A DNA stretch of 64,000 bases from Aporrectodea caliginosa. Its lineage: Eukaryota; Annelida; Clitellata; Crassiclitellata; Lumbricidae. Below, piece by piece: positions 43,142 through 52,972 of this stretch (within the stretch, counting starts at the first letter, position 1; each line of letters begins with the position of its first letter). Below the pieces are notes generated by a model, which was not told the DNA's origin, ran no database searches, and saw only the letters and a list, made by a program, of their open reading frames with translations. Both the position numbers and the translations under genes were made by a program. The DNA lies in contig JACEVL010006441.1 of assembly GCA_020284085.1 (NCBI GenBank), positions 761,001 to 825,000 on the forward strand, in the 5' to 3' direction.

Positions 43142-46100
43142 GAGAGAGAGAGAGAGAAAGAGGGTATCAGACAAGACTGGTTGATGGAACATTCATGTTG
43201 TCAATAATTATTAAGCTACTATTTATCATTACTACAAGCGTATGTAAATTGTAATCGTAAACCATGAAGTGCTACTCTAAAGCTAAGCACAAGCACCAGC
43301 TTATTCACAGGCACTATGCTGTATCAGAGGGGTTGTCAAGAGATCAATGTCCAGAGGAGGTCCATGTCCAGCTGCCATAGAGAACAGAGAGAGGATGCAG
43401 AGTTACTAATTGTGGGTTTTGTTGACGAGAAAACTTGGAAGGTGGAGAAGCGGAAGGATTAGGGTAGGAATTCTTGAGGACCTGGGACTCTAATTTGGAG
43501 GTGGAAAGCTTGCAGTGTTAAAGAGTAGAGGAGCCTGAGGCAGATGATGTTGGGTGCAGGAACTGAGGAATATTGCATACTTATGTACATACATAAATAT
43601 ACTGATTGAACAAGTTTGCTTACCCATAAAATGTCGGTGCAAATAATTCTTAAATCGCCGTCTAGCAATGGTGTCAAGCCAAAAACCACAGATTGAGGCC
43701 AATTGGTTAAACAACCATTTATCATCCTTTTGGTTCAGATAATGAAAAGAGAGTACATATGTCTTCGCAAGTATGATTTCCAAACATTCCATTGGCAAAT
43801 TGTAAATCTGGAAATATTGCAAGTTTATAATTATGTACCCATAGTATTTCTGCTCAAGGATTTTTCTAATCTCAATAAAAGCATCATTTCTGTCCTCAGG
43901 TAATACAGGGGCAAGGTCTTTGAATTTCTTAGAAGCTGCTACAAGTGCTTTTCGCCATTTATCAAATGTGACATTGCAAAAGCTATAAGATACCTATAAA
44001 AGTCAAGAAGTGATCAGAGGGAAAAAGAAAGAGAAAGAGCAGTGGATTATGGTGTTGGAATTAGCTACTGAAAGAAAATGTTAAACCTGGGATTAATTGA
44101 AGTAATGGATGACAGAAATGATGTTGGCAGAATCCTTTAGTTTTGGCTACTGTACAATATTGCAGATCTCTATTCATTTAGTAAACTCTGCAATGTCTGC
44201 ATTCCTTCAACACCTAAATAGACAAGTTGTGGGCTATTCACAATCACAGGTACTCAGTCAAAGAGAAATTACTGGTGAAGCAGATAAGGTCATGTTTAGT
44301 TCCAATTCAAAATCCAAAGATCATATAGCTTGACTGGCAGATGGCTACAGTGGATGGTGTTTGAAATTACAGCAACAAAAATTATAAGGATAGGATTTTT
44401 AAAAGTACTTTTTCATTTTGAATGAAAGGCCTGAACATAGATTGCAAGACGAGCAGAACTGATGACGTGGTAGCACAGATCATATTGTTCCCATAGCTGT
44501 GGCAGGAATTTGTTTCAAAACAGATGGAGCAGCTCAAACCACTGAACAATTACAAACTTTTGAAGATGCAGTGACAGAAAGGCATGGTAGTGTTATGGTG
44601 GAAAAGAGGGTTGGTAAGGGTACCAAACAGTGCAACGCCATGAAAAGTAAGCTACACGAAGCCAATACGATAATACGGTCACATGGACCTCATGTCCTAT
44701 ATGACATTTTGGTTGGTGGTGGCTGAAATGTGCATAGCAGGTGAAGATGGCTTGAATGAACGGAGAATTGTAAGTAAGTAAAACAAGTTTGTATTCTATT
44801 CGTACTAGCCTTTTAAGACGGTGAAGAGATCTGAGAACATGAGTAATGGTTTGTTTAGAAGTACTAGTGAGAACACAGGGTTTTGGGATTTAAGATGATT
44901 GATTTGGGTGGTATCTAAGTTTTGTGCGAAACAAGGCTGATGAGACAGCGTATCCATTGTTGGACATACTAAAAATCAATTCATATTAACCTTTTCTTAC
45001 AAATGAGAGAACAGGCTTTTAAAAATGATCAGGTATTTCTACGAGTTGATGTCAATCCATGCATATACATACTGATGTCTGCTCAGCAGCATTGTCATCT
45101 TCAACAGCAAGTGTTGCTCCAAAGAAACTGAAATCCTGCAATAAGTACAGGGAATGCACTATGATCAAAAACAATATATTTATAATTTAGCATTCCAACT
45201 TTTATAAAATTATACTAGTATACCACATTCAAGTGCATCAAACAGTCTGACTGAGAAGGGTTCTGGGACATATTCCCTTCTAACAGTGTCCCTAGCTAAT
45301 AACCAAAACACAATTCTATTTATATTGTGGGAAGCAGTACAGCTTGGCCATCTTCCAGTGTAATGTAATGTAATGTAACACAACATTTATAAAGCGCCAC
45401 TTAAGAGTCTCTCAGAAGCGCTCAACACGTGGCCATCAAACAGCTGAAAAAAAATGCGTCTTTAAGAGTTTAGAGAAAACCATATAGCCGCGTGCAGCAC
45501 GCACAGACGGCGGAAGAGCGTTCCAGATCCGTGGCAATCGAGAAGTCTCGACGAGCACAGGTGCTGGTTCGAAACGAAGGTGTATAGGATGGCCAGCATA
45601 TCTGGCTATCTGTGCAGTGCCTTTCAAAACAATGTAAAAGATCTAAAAAGTCATATATTTTTGAAGATCTTACACATTTGAAAACACAGAATATGATCTT
45701 CAATCAAACATTTTATTCACGCTAATCTGGACAGAATGCTGTCTGAAAACGCTATTAACTGCAAACAAAGCTGACCAACAGTCGAGCTCTAGAGCAGAAC
45801 AATCAGACCATAGTCACAGTGAATCAGATGATGCATTTACAGAACGGATTACATTGCATATGGCAGCTAGAGTGAGAATGCCACAAAAGACGTAGCCTAC
45901 TCTTGGACTTGGATGACACATTACCACTGCGTGTTCATACTCTGACAACTGAGAAACTTTTATTTCTCAGAAGCACAATGCATATAACAATAATTATAAC
46001 TTGACTAATACATATTGCTGCATTGGCTAGGGAACAAAAGGGGCACAAGCCCCGCTTAATTAGGGTAACTATTTTAACTATATATTCAATTATGGCTGTA

Positions 46101-46666
46101 TAGTCAGCTGAAAAGAAAGAAAGGTTCATCAATTCAATAATGTTCTTAACCAACTAGGCCTAATAACCTGGAACATTGAAATTTTTTAAGAAAATCAATA
46201 TTTAAACAACTCAATGAAACATTGTTGAAGTATGGTTAATCTTTTAATAGTTCTTCAAGTAACTACTCCACAGCTTCTTAAAGTAACTACTCAACAGCTT
46301 CTCAAATCTGCTAAATACACAGGCACTGAGCAGTGCATGCATATACGATATATGTTTGAATATAACTGCATAGTTATACAGATCATTGTGAAATGTAGGC
46401 CTAGTGACAGCTTCTGTGACAGCAACTGTAGCCTACAATAGGCTACATAGTAGGCCTATTAGATTGTAACAGATCAATTCAATATAAATAATATAACAAT
46501 TACAGCAGTAATAATAAGTCGAAAGTCCATAAAATTCTTTACTTACTTGCACTAACGTATGCCTATTATTTTCATGATTAGCGGCTATAAGCATGGCTGC
46601 CATGCTTGCATTTGCCCTACTTTCGCCCGCGCATCTTGGAGAACCGAACCTGAGGAGATTCCCCAT
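38327..46666 (-). CDS. F-box-like / CARD-like / beta-propeller protein (6 exons, 710 aa)
   Basis: Exons, 5' to 3': 46666-46547, 45135-45073, 43993-43624, 42018-41731, 40581-40219, 39255-38327. All phases agree (0,0,1,1,1), giving 2,133 nt. Residues about 124-180 (IYNLPMECLEIILAK ... LASICGFW ... RRRFKNYL) resemble an F-box. Residues about 190-278 (IVRNNRLFLREHIQPTVNFI, CLTSEEAKHI, FIECLRRSRQNLV) fit a CARD. Residues 281-401 are an unassigned alpha/beta-looking region with GIEIWFWCHSEAGLQKL. Residues 403-710 form blades of an NHL/TRIM-like propeller (HFLISYGYRKFSGISEV, GRVLVASNSNSKVILVDPQL). By analogy, an F-box would recruit SKP1-cullin ligase, a CARD would bind a death-fold partner, and the propeller would bind a target; an innate-immune or apoptosis adaptor is inferred. 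Additional phase-1 exons could have been missed. Confidence 0.8.
39256..40218. other. Intron 5 of the propeller gene with a foldback repeat
   Basis: The interval 39344-39469 is an inverted repeat (GTGCGAGTGTTA ... GGCCAATATGGC / GCCATATTGGC ... TTAACACTCGCAC). A third related arm lies at 39588-39620. No coding sequence was found. Confidence 0.6.
40219..40581 (-). CDS. F-box/CARD/propeller gene, exon 5 (unassigned middle domain)
   Basis: The acceptor is TTCTGTTAG and the donor GTGAGT; the exon is phase 1-1. It reads a basic helix (SRKKQQLVKSLNQLQNKDKQ) then FDIEILGAKGTKGIEIWFWC and LQKLRDNHFVFDRLTALF. This resembles segments that follow death domains in other invertebrate adaptor proteins, but I cannot name a family. 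Confidence 0.75.
40582..41730. other. Intron 4 of the propeller gene
   Basis: AT-rich, with a short GTAA microsatellite at 41280-41295. No repeats with clear ends or coding sequence were seen. Confidence 0.5.
41731..42018 (-). CDS. F-box/CARD/propeller gene, exon 4 (CARD-like)
   Basis: The acceptor is TTTCTATAG. A single phase 1-1 exon holds the whole death-fold domain: KQRAIVRNNRLFLREHIQPT, GCLTSEEAKHINSL and WYLSFIECLRRSRQNLVAGV. The spacing of hydrophobics and the I.PT..FI..L...G.LT..E pattern fit a CARD. Confidence 0.8.
42891..43160. repeat. (GA/GAGAG)n purine-rich satellite tract
   Basis: Almost uninterrupted GAGA/GGAGA for about 270 bp produces long low-complexity Arg/Glu and Ser/Leu ORFs that are not genes. 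The strand asymmetry suggests H-DNA potential. Confidence 0.95.
43245..43330 (-). repeat. LINE 3' end with AATCGTAA tail
   Basis: The tail AATCGTAAACC and ACCAGCTTATTCACAGGC match 2868-2945. It is the same CR1/L2-like family. Confidence 0.65.
43624..43993 (-). CDS. F-box/CARD/propeller gene, exon 3 (F-box-like)
   Basis: The acceptor TTTTATAG is chosen because it keeps phase 0. The exon reads VSYSFCNVTFDKWRKALVAA, a charged helix, then YNLPMECLEIILAKTYVL and WLFNQLASICGFW. The donor is G|GTAAGC, phase 1. Confidence 0.75.
44350..44990 (-). pseudogene. CR1/L2-like LINE coding relic
   Basis: The segment aligns with 3000-3500: AGTGGATGGTGTTTGA, AATGAAAGGCCTG and GTGGCAGGAATTTGTTTC correspond to GGTGGATGGTGTTCAG, AATGAAAGACCTG and CTGGCGGAAGTTTGTTCC there. 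Many frameshifts. It is in intron 2 of the propeller gene. Confidence 0.65.
45073..45135 (-). CDS. F-box/CARD/propeller gene, exon 2
   Basis: The acceptor is TTATTGCAG and the donor GTATGT. The exon has 21 codons, DFSFFGATLAVEDDNAAEQT then S, in phase 0 at both ends, joining exons 1 and 3 without a stop. Confidence 0.65.
45358..45660 (-). pseudogene. LINE C-terminal relic with (TTACA)n tail
   Basis: The minus frame reads RLPRIWNALPPSVRAA then FSKLLKTHFF, a non-LTR RT C-terminus. It is followed by the GGCGCTTTATAAATGTTG tail and TTACATTACATTACA repeats at 45358-45375. It is in intron 1 of the propeller gene. Confidence 0.8.
46547..46666 (-). CDS. F-box/CARD/propeller gene, exon 1 with start
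   Basis: The ATG at 46666-46664 begins MGNLLRFGSPRCAGESRANA and the exon ends TLVQ|GTAAGT in phase 0. It starts MGN, but residue 6 is Arg, so N-myristoylation is unlikely. A MITE begins 8 bp upstream. Confidence 0.7.
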
Positions 46667-46673
46667 CTAGGCC

Positions 46674-47069
46674 GCATTTTCGCCGATCCAAGGTGAGTAC
46701 AGCAAAAATTATCGGACTAATCAGAGTAATATTATTTATCGTTTTTGCCGTCTAAATAATTTTATATACATGGCATTTCAATACCAATGTCCAGGATAAC
46801 TGTCATTTATTCATATTATACTTACGCAAGAAATATTTTTCATCAATCCAGCTTCTATTTAAGAAGAATCATTTCTTCTTCAATCCATCTTCTACTTAAG
46901 CAAGAATTATTTTCATCAATCCAACTTCTACTGAAGCGAGAGTTATTGTCATCAATCCAACTTCTATTTAAAATTATCCTACATAAAATAATTTATAGCG
47001 CAAAAACGATAAATAACCCTGATAAGTCCGATAATTTTTGCTGTACTCACCTTGGATCGGCGAAAATGC
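46674..47069. mobile_element. Mutator-like MITE with long TIRs and 9-bp target duplication
   Basis: The 396-bp element has ends that are inverted repeats of about 75 bp (GCATTTTCGCCGATCCAAGG inward). The direct repeat ATCTAGGCC flanks it at 46665-46673 and 47070-47078. A 9-bp duplication with long TIRs is the MULE signature. The middle contains two or three short tandem units (TCATCAATCCAACTTCTA). Each TIR includes CAAGGTGAGTAC, a strong splice-donor consensus. Confidence 0.85.
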
Positions 47070-47078
47070 ATCTAGGCC

Positions 47079-48780
47079 ATCAATATCTATAATATATAAG
47101 AGGTCGTTGATAATAGATATATCTATGATCTAGGCACGTGACTCATGAATATTCAGAACGCTTACGTCTAGACACTGCCAAAGAGCACAGGTGTAGCCAA
47201 AGACCTTACATATAAATGGCCATTTATATGTAAGGTCTTTGGGTGTAGCCATAGATGATGTCTGATTCGTTAGCGTTTACCAAAGATTTTAAGTCGATTA
47301 AGATGGGTCACTGGAAGTAAATAATAGTTTTCAGGCTTACGTACCTACGTAGTGTGCAAATCAAATATAACGTCACTTTAACGCGACGTAGCTTAGCCTA
47401 CGTGATTTGATGGAATTAGAACAAGTTAACTCCGTTCACGCGAGCGGTTAAGAGCAGGCCTACGTCGAAACGATTTAATAACATAGCTTATAGGCTAATT
47501 ATTGTCGTCTTTAAGTATTGATTCAAAGCCTAGGCCTAGCCTACTAGTAAAATTTAATATTTTAGTTAACCTAGCTGAAAGTTATATGGAATGGTGCGCA
47601 CTTTTGTGCAGACTTTTTTCGTGGTAGCTTAATTTAACCTAAAAAACCAGTGGCTGCAGGACTGTAATTGTTTAGGTTCCAACGATAATATCCCGCATGG
47701 TGCGCACTTTTATGCAGACGTTTTTTGTGGTAGCCTATATTATATATATTTTAAGCTAAAAGAAACTGGACTGTAATTTTTTAGGTTCCCAAGCTATAGT
47801 CTATAGGCTAGTTGCTACATAAAAATCATTCATAATTCGCATGCTGTGCAAATTATAAAAATTGTGATAATGCAAGTTTTAATGATTGCTCCGATATATA
47901 ACTTAGGCCTAGGCCTAATCTCTTAGTTTTTAATTCCAGTTGTAGACCTCTATGAAGTCTTATGCTGTTAGTTCAGAGCTATACCCTAGTGTAGGAGCCT
48001 ATACGAAGCTAGACTTTTAAAACTGTTTATAATAGGCCTACTCAGGCCCGTAGCCAGTAAGAGGCAAGACGAGGCAAGTACCTCGGCGTAATTCTCAAGA
48101 CGAGGCAAGACGAGGCATGCCTCGTCGTACTTCGACATGAGAATTAAAACAAATATCATGTAAAGAGTAGTTAGATTATGGCATCTTCTAAAAAAAAGTC
48201 ATCAGAAATTTTGGGCGGAACTAAGAAAGAAAATTTTCCGGAAAATCTTGCCCTTCGTGCGCACGAACCCCTAGTTACGCCACTGATGTTAGTTTAAATT
48301 AAAGTACAGTCGGGGCAGATTTTCAGTAGTCCAAATCTGTTAAAAATTTTAACAGATTTAATATGCACTGAGGTAATGGTATGAAAGTGGAGAGGATGGG
48401 AGCGGAGGTCAAAGAACGGGAATGGGAGGGAGATTTGCCTCGTCTTCAATTTGACTCTGGCTACGGGCCTGGGCCTACTGCATGATCTGCATCCTTAATT
48501 TTTTTGTCTAATAATTAACATCATGCTACGAAGGCCTATATAGGCTAGTGTAGGCCCTACTTTTTCACTATAATTTGTATGCACTGTTGTTGTAAAGTGT
48601 GGGACTATGTCTTGCGCTTATAAATACAACTAAAATTATTACTTACATGTAAGCGAAGATATACAGTAGGCCTACTCCATTATCGATACTGCGACGCATG
48701 GCCGATATACAATACAATACAACTCTAATTTGACAATGCCCTCCTCACGAAGTTCAGAAGTGCACATTGAAGCCGGGCAA
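47079..48780. other. Non-coding region upstream of the propeller gene
   Basis: The region contains a 46-bp perfect palindrome (47197-47242) and two related TGGTGCGCACTTTTGTGCAG segments (47590 and 47698). A repeat around 48050-48480, with GAGGCAAGACGAGGCA, is related to 360-540. No ORF was supported. Confidence 0.55.
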
Positions 48781-49307
48781 CCATTAAGAGCCGTAGCCTA
48801 AGTAGACAAGAAGAAATACTTAAATTTTCCGTTTAAAGGGAAAGAGTCCGAAAGACAGTCTAACTATAGGAGGGTTGCGAACACGAGGAGGTAGAACATT
48901 TAAAGTTCCGGTTCGACGACAGAGAATGAACGCCAGCCAAAGACAAGATGTGGACAAGGAAGAAAAAATATAGGGCCTACTATCCAGCAGAGTCTGATCG
49001 AAGAGAGGAGTGCCATTAACAGAACTGCAAGGTAGCCTACGTGTGACCATCAAAGATAAGTAGGCCTATGTTCTGTTCTCAGCCATCCTCGCTTCGAGGG
49101 TCGGCCGCATCATGAACAATATTCCTCCAACGTCTCCTGTCTTATCATCTCCTCCATTGTCAAGTAGGCCTATATATATAGGGTGGCAAATGATTTTCAC
49201 GTGCTTTTTACATGAGGAGTGCCAGCTTTGAAGCGGATGCTGTCACAGGCAGGAAGCTGGAAGCCAGGCCTAGTGTAGAGAACGAATAGTCGGTAAATAT
49301 ATGGTCC
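48780..49307 (-). repeat. Possible LINE relic split by the hAT insertion
   Basis: The minus ORF 48820-49053 has no firm motif. On the other side of the hAT element, 52247-52560 includes minus-strand sequence resembling LDYCNS..SL of a reverse transcriptase. The two could be one old minus-strand LINE interrupted at AGTTAGAG. This is tentative. Confidence 0.3.
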
Positions 49308-49693
49308 AGTTAGAGCAAGGGTTTTCAAACTGTGTTACGCGTACCCCTTGGGGTACGCCAGGTGTCGCTAAGGGGTACGCGAAAAATTAAAAAATACATT
49401 TCTATAAGGTTATGGACTTCATGTCCATCTTTCTTTCATTAGCTAGTTTACGTCAACCGTTCGCTTATTTTTCTGTACATTTCTGTGAGTTTATGCCATC
49501 GGATGTAGTCTTGCCGGCTGATTTTTCAGTGCAGGAAAGAGACCAGTTTGTTGAACATGTTATGGTGGATTGAAGAACGAATTTAAGAAAGATATGTTGT
49601 GTGATTTTTGGCTGAAACGAAGAGCTGAATAGGCCTATAGGCCTATATGGATTAATTTCTGACCGAGCTTCAAAATGTTTGATTCCTTTCAGC

Positions 49694-50570
49694 CATAGGC
49701 GGAGACTTGGTCTTGGGTTTGGGGGGGACGGATGAAGGAGCGGCCGAAGGACGATCGGCGAGGCGCGCAGCGCCGAGTAGGGGAGGGGTTTGGGGAGAGG
49801 GATGTGCCCCCTCCCCATCTAAAATTTTGAATTTCCACACTGTAATGGTAGCATTTTAAGCTGTCATCTGAACAAAATTGCTCTATTATTTGAGTGCTGA
49901 TAAGAACCAGCTGTCGCTCGTAGCTAACATGTAGTTTGAGTCGTTTGAGTTTGGGAGAGGAGTTTGGGGAGGGGATGTGTCCCTCTATCTAAATTTTTTT
50001 GAATTTCCACACTGTGATGGTAGCATTTTAAGCTGTCATCTGAACAAAATTGCTCTATTATTTGAGTGCTGATAAGAACCAGCTGTCGCTCGTAGCTAAC
50101 ATGTAGTTTGAGTCGTGTTTGAGTTTGGGGAGGGGTTTGGGGAGGGGATGTGACCCCTCCCCTATCTAAATTTTTTTGAATTTCCACACTGTGATGGTAG
50201 CATTTTAAGCTGTCATCTGAACAAAATTGCTCTATTATTTGAGTGCTGATAAGAACCAGCTGTTGCTCGTAGCTAACATGTAGTTTGAGTCGTGTTTGAG
50301 TTTGGGGAGGGGTTTGGAGAGGGGATGTGTCCCCTCCCCTATCTAAAATTTTTTGAATTTCCACACTGTAATGGTAGCATTTCAAGCTGTCATCTGAACA
50401 AAATTGCTCTATTATTTGAGTGCTGATAAGAACGAGCTGTCACTCGTAGCTATTATTATTATGTTCATGAAATATTTCAGAAATATTGGGGGGATATAAG
50501 CAGCTCCGTCCCCCCACCTCAAGTTTTGGGGGAGACCGTCCCCCCTGTCCCCCCTAAGTCTCCGCCCCTG
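49694..50570. mobile_element. Nested hAT-type MITE containing a 4x about 175-bp array
   Basis: The ends CATAGGCGGAGACTT and (rc) CAGGGGCGGAGACTT are flanked by CTTTCAGC at 49686-49693 and 50571-50578. Inside, GAATTTCCACACTGT recurs at 49829, 50001, 50178 and 50355 (periods 172, 177, 177). Each unit encodes the same minus-strand reading frame by chance. Confidence 0.9.
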
Positions 50571-50578
50571 CTTTCAGC

Positions 50579-50739
50579 ACGTCATATCTGTGTGAAACAG
50601 ATTTTTCAGCTATGCTTGCGATAAAAACAAATACAGAACAAAGCTTGAACTCGAACCAGAGTTGCGTTTGAAATTGACAAATATTAAAGCAGATATTGTC
50701 AATCTGTGCTTGTCAAAACAAGCCCACTGCTCACATTAA
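50579..50739 (+). pseudogene. hAT transposase C-terminal (dimerisation) relic
   Basis: The plus frame reads TSYLCETDFSAMLAIKTNTE, then shifts frame to LRLKLTNIKADIVNLCLSKQ and AHCSH before TAA. This is the characteristic end of ZBED/FAM200-like hAT transposases. The upstream transposase is missing or decayed, and the nested MITE splits it. Confidence 0.85.
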
Positions 50740-52246
50740 CACTTTCTAATAGTGATTTTTATTTTTCCTTTTTGTTGATTATGACTACATTCTTAAGTTA
50801 AAATTATATTACTTTTAAAATTTTCTACCTAATAGAGACTAATACCCGGTTTGCACCAATGATTAAAAGGAGTTGTTAATTGCACGGGGACTTCACGCAT
50901 GTTGTTTTTGATCCGACCTTAATGTTGGGGGTACGCCAAAATTCATTTTATTACCTGGGGTACAATAAAAATCATAGTTGTAAAAAACGTTTTTTTCGTT
51001 TTTTATTTTTGTCCAAAAAACGTCGTTTTTTTCGTTTTTTATTTTTCGTCACGCTTTTTCCGTTTTTTATTATTTGTATGTAACTTTATTTATTTATTTA
51101 GGCTACTGTCTGCTATTATTTGTTTAATTTAATTTTTGTCGGATATTGCTTACGTTGTCTCCCTCTTTTCAAGGATTCATCTAGTTTAAGTCACTATTTA
51201 GTGTCATCAGTTGAGAAATAAACAGCACAGTAACCTACAGGAAATAAAATTTATGAAAGTTATTTTAATTTCTAAGTTATCCAAAATGCGAAATGTTGTC
51301 TTTGTACACAGTAGGCTAATGTCTGATTAACTTATAAACTGACTGATATTACTCCATATTAAGTTCTTACCGTATATGTCGGAAAATAATTGTAATTAAG
51401 TATACTCTATACTTAGGCCTACACAGTTTAGTTTTTCATTGTTTATGTCAGCATGGACCTAAGCGGACTTATGTATACAATTTAAATTTGAACAGATTTC
51501 AATATTTTTTATTTCTCAATTTCTTATTAAGCTTAAACCAAACTTATGAAAAAGAAAATAATTGTTGTAGATTATTGTTACTTGGTGTTTACTAATAAAG
51601 GTACATGTATGTTGTTTGCTAATTAAAATTAAATTGTGTAAACAAGGTTTTTAGTTTTAAAATGCAGTATAAGATGTAGGAAAGTCAAATTATTTTCTTT
51701 ATCGTTTTTATCCATCTACTTTAACTTACGGAAATCTTGAATGCTTGTTTGTTTGTTTGTTTGAGCCACAGGCTAAAAAGTCAAATCTTGCGACGACTAA
51801 TTCGATCACTTACAATCATTCAATCGTCCTGAAACTTGGCAGATAGACTCGCCCTCGCAGACACTTCATTCTATAAAAATTTCAGCTCCCCAAAAAAGGC
51901 AAGCTTATAGAATCGGGGACTAAACTTTTCGAATCGGGGACTCAACTTTTCCGATACGCAGCGTTGCCATTAGCCGCAACAAAAACGGGCGCGCTGCCTG
52001 ATTAAACGCACGCTATGACGTAAAATGAACGCGGACTATATATTTGTAGAGGTAACTGCTTCATAAGACGCATTATAGGATAGTAGATGGATATAGTAAA
52101 AAACTTTGTTTTACGGGCTGTATTTTATTATACCGTTTTTTCCGTTTTTAATTTTTTTGAAAAAACGTCGTTTTCCGTTTTTATTTTGATTTTAGCGTTT
52201 TTAACAACTATGATAAAAATAAAGTTTGAAAACCGCTGAGTTAGAG

Positions 52247-52972
52247 GATCCAAGCAGTGTGCATTCAGGGAGGCCATGGAGTTGCAGTAGTCAAGTCACG
52301 TTAGAACAATATCGACCACTCTTTCATCGATGCTGAATCCAGATTCCAGAGTAGAGCGAAGCCATAGAATCGTGCTAAGGTGAAACCCGATACGCCGAAG
52401 AAATTGCAACTACTTGAGTAAAGGGAGAGTGTCGAGTCATTTGAAGGATGACTCCAAGATCTCGAACAGTTGAGGATGGATATAGTAGCGAGGAGTAATT
52501 AAGCAAGAGTGCGAGTTCAGTGCAGGAGCTAGGCCTACGTACTATAAGCTTAATTATAAGCTTGTGGAACGGTCAAACCAGATGAGCTCGGATTTATCAG
52601 GGTTAAGTTCGGGGCACATAGACAGATCGACTCAGTGGCGTCTACCCCAACTCCCGCCTGGAATGGGAGAACAAACCCACTCTGGCCAACTTACATGTAT
52701 ATATACAAGAGACCAAGAAGTCACTCAAAACTGTTTAAGCTCGGAAATCAGCAGCCCCCAGTTTATGTCCGAAACGTAGTCTACCTTAACCCTCACTTCT
52801 GGCAACCGTGGGATCGCCCCCCCCCACCCCATTGGTAGCCCTGCAGGCAGACAATAGCGCATGATCATCAATGCAGGCGCGAAGTCTCTTTGTAGCATCT
52901 GCGACCTCATCTATAGCCTCAGATGTATACTGATATGTAAGTTTATTTATACCTACATGACATTGTATAGAC
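52247..52972. other. Non-coding DNA between hAT elements
   Basis: The first 300 bases may be an RT relic on the minus strand (see 48780-49307). The rest has short ORFs without recognisable similarity. Confidence 0.4.

Larger units (their letters stand above)
42019..43623. other. Intron 3 of the propeller gene: TA and GA tracts, LINE tail
   Basis: (TA)n runs lie at about 42185-42220, 42282-42308 and 42868-42890. A 270-bp purine tract spans 42891-43160. A minus-strand LINE 3' tail lies at 43245-43330. Confidence 0.7.
49316..52238 (+). mobile_element. hAT transposon, 2.9 kb, degraded, with 8-bp target duplication
   Basis: The termini CAAGGGTTTTCAAACTGT and (rc) CAGCGGTTTTCAAACTTT are flanked by AGTTAGAG at 49308-49315 and 52239-52246. 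The left end contains the GGGGTACGC inverted units seen in many hAT elements. A transposase C-terminus survives at 50579-50739. A second hAT MITE is inserted inside (49694-50570). TTTTTCGTTTTTTATT repeats occupy 50980-51070 and 52130-52200. Confidence 0.9.

Noticed and set aside
42858..43254. Long Arg/Glu-rich ORFs and their antisense Ser/Leu ORF
   Set aside because: They are produced entirely by the GAGA tract; low-complexity artefact.
46547..46666. N-myristoylation of the F-box/CARD protein (starts MGN)
   Set aside because: Position 6 is Arg rather than the usual Ser/Thr or small residue.
49924..50385. 153-codon minus-strand repeat protein
   Set aside because: Chance frame through the about 175-bp tandem units within a MITE.
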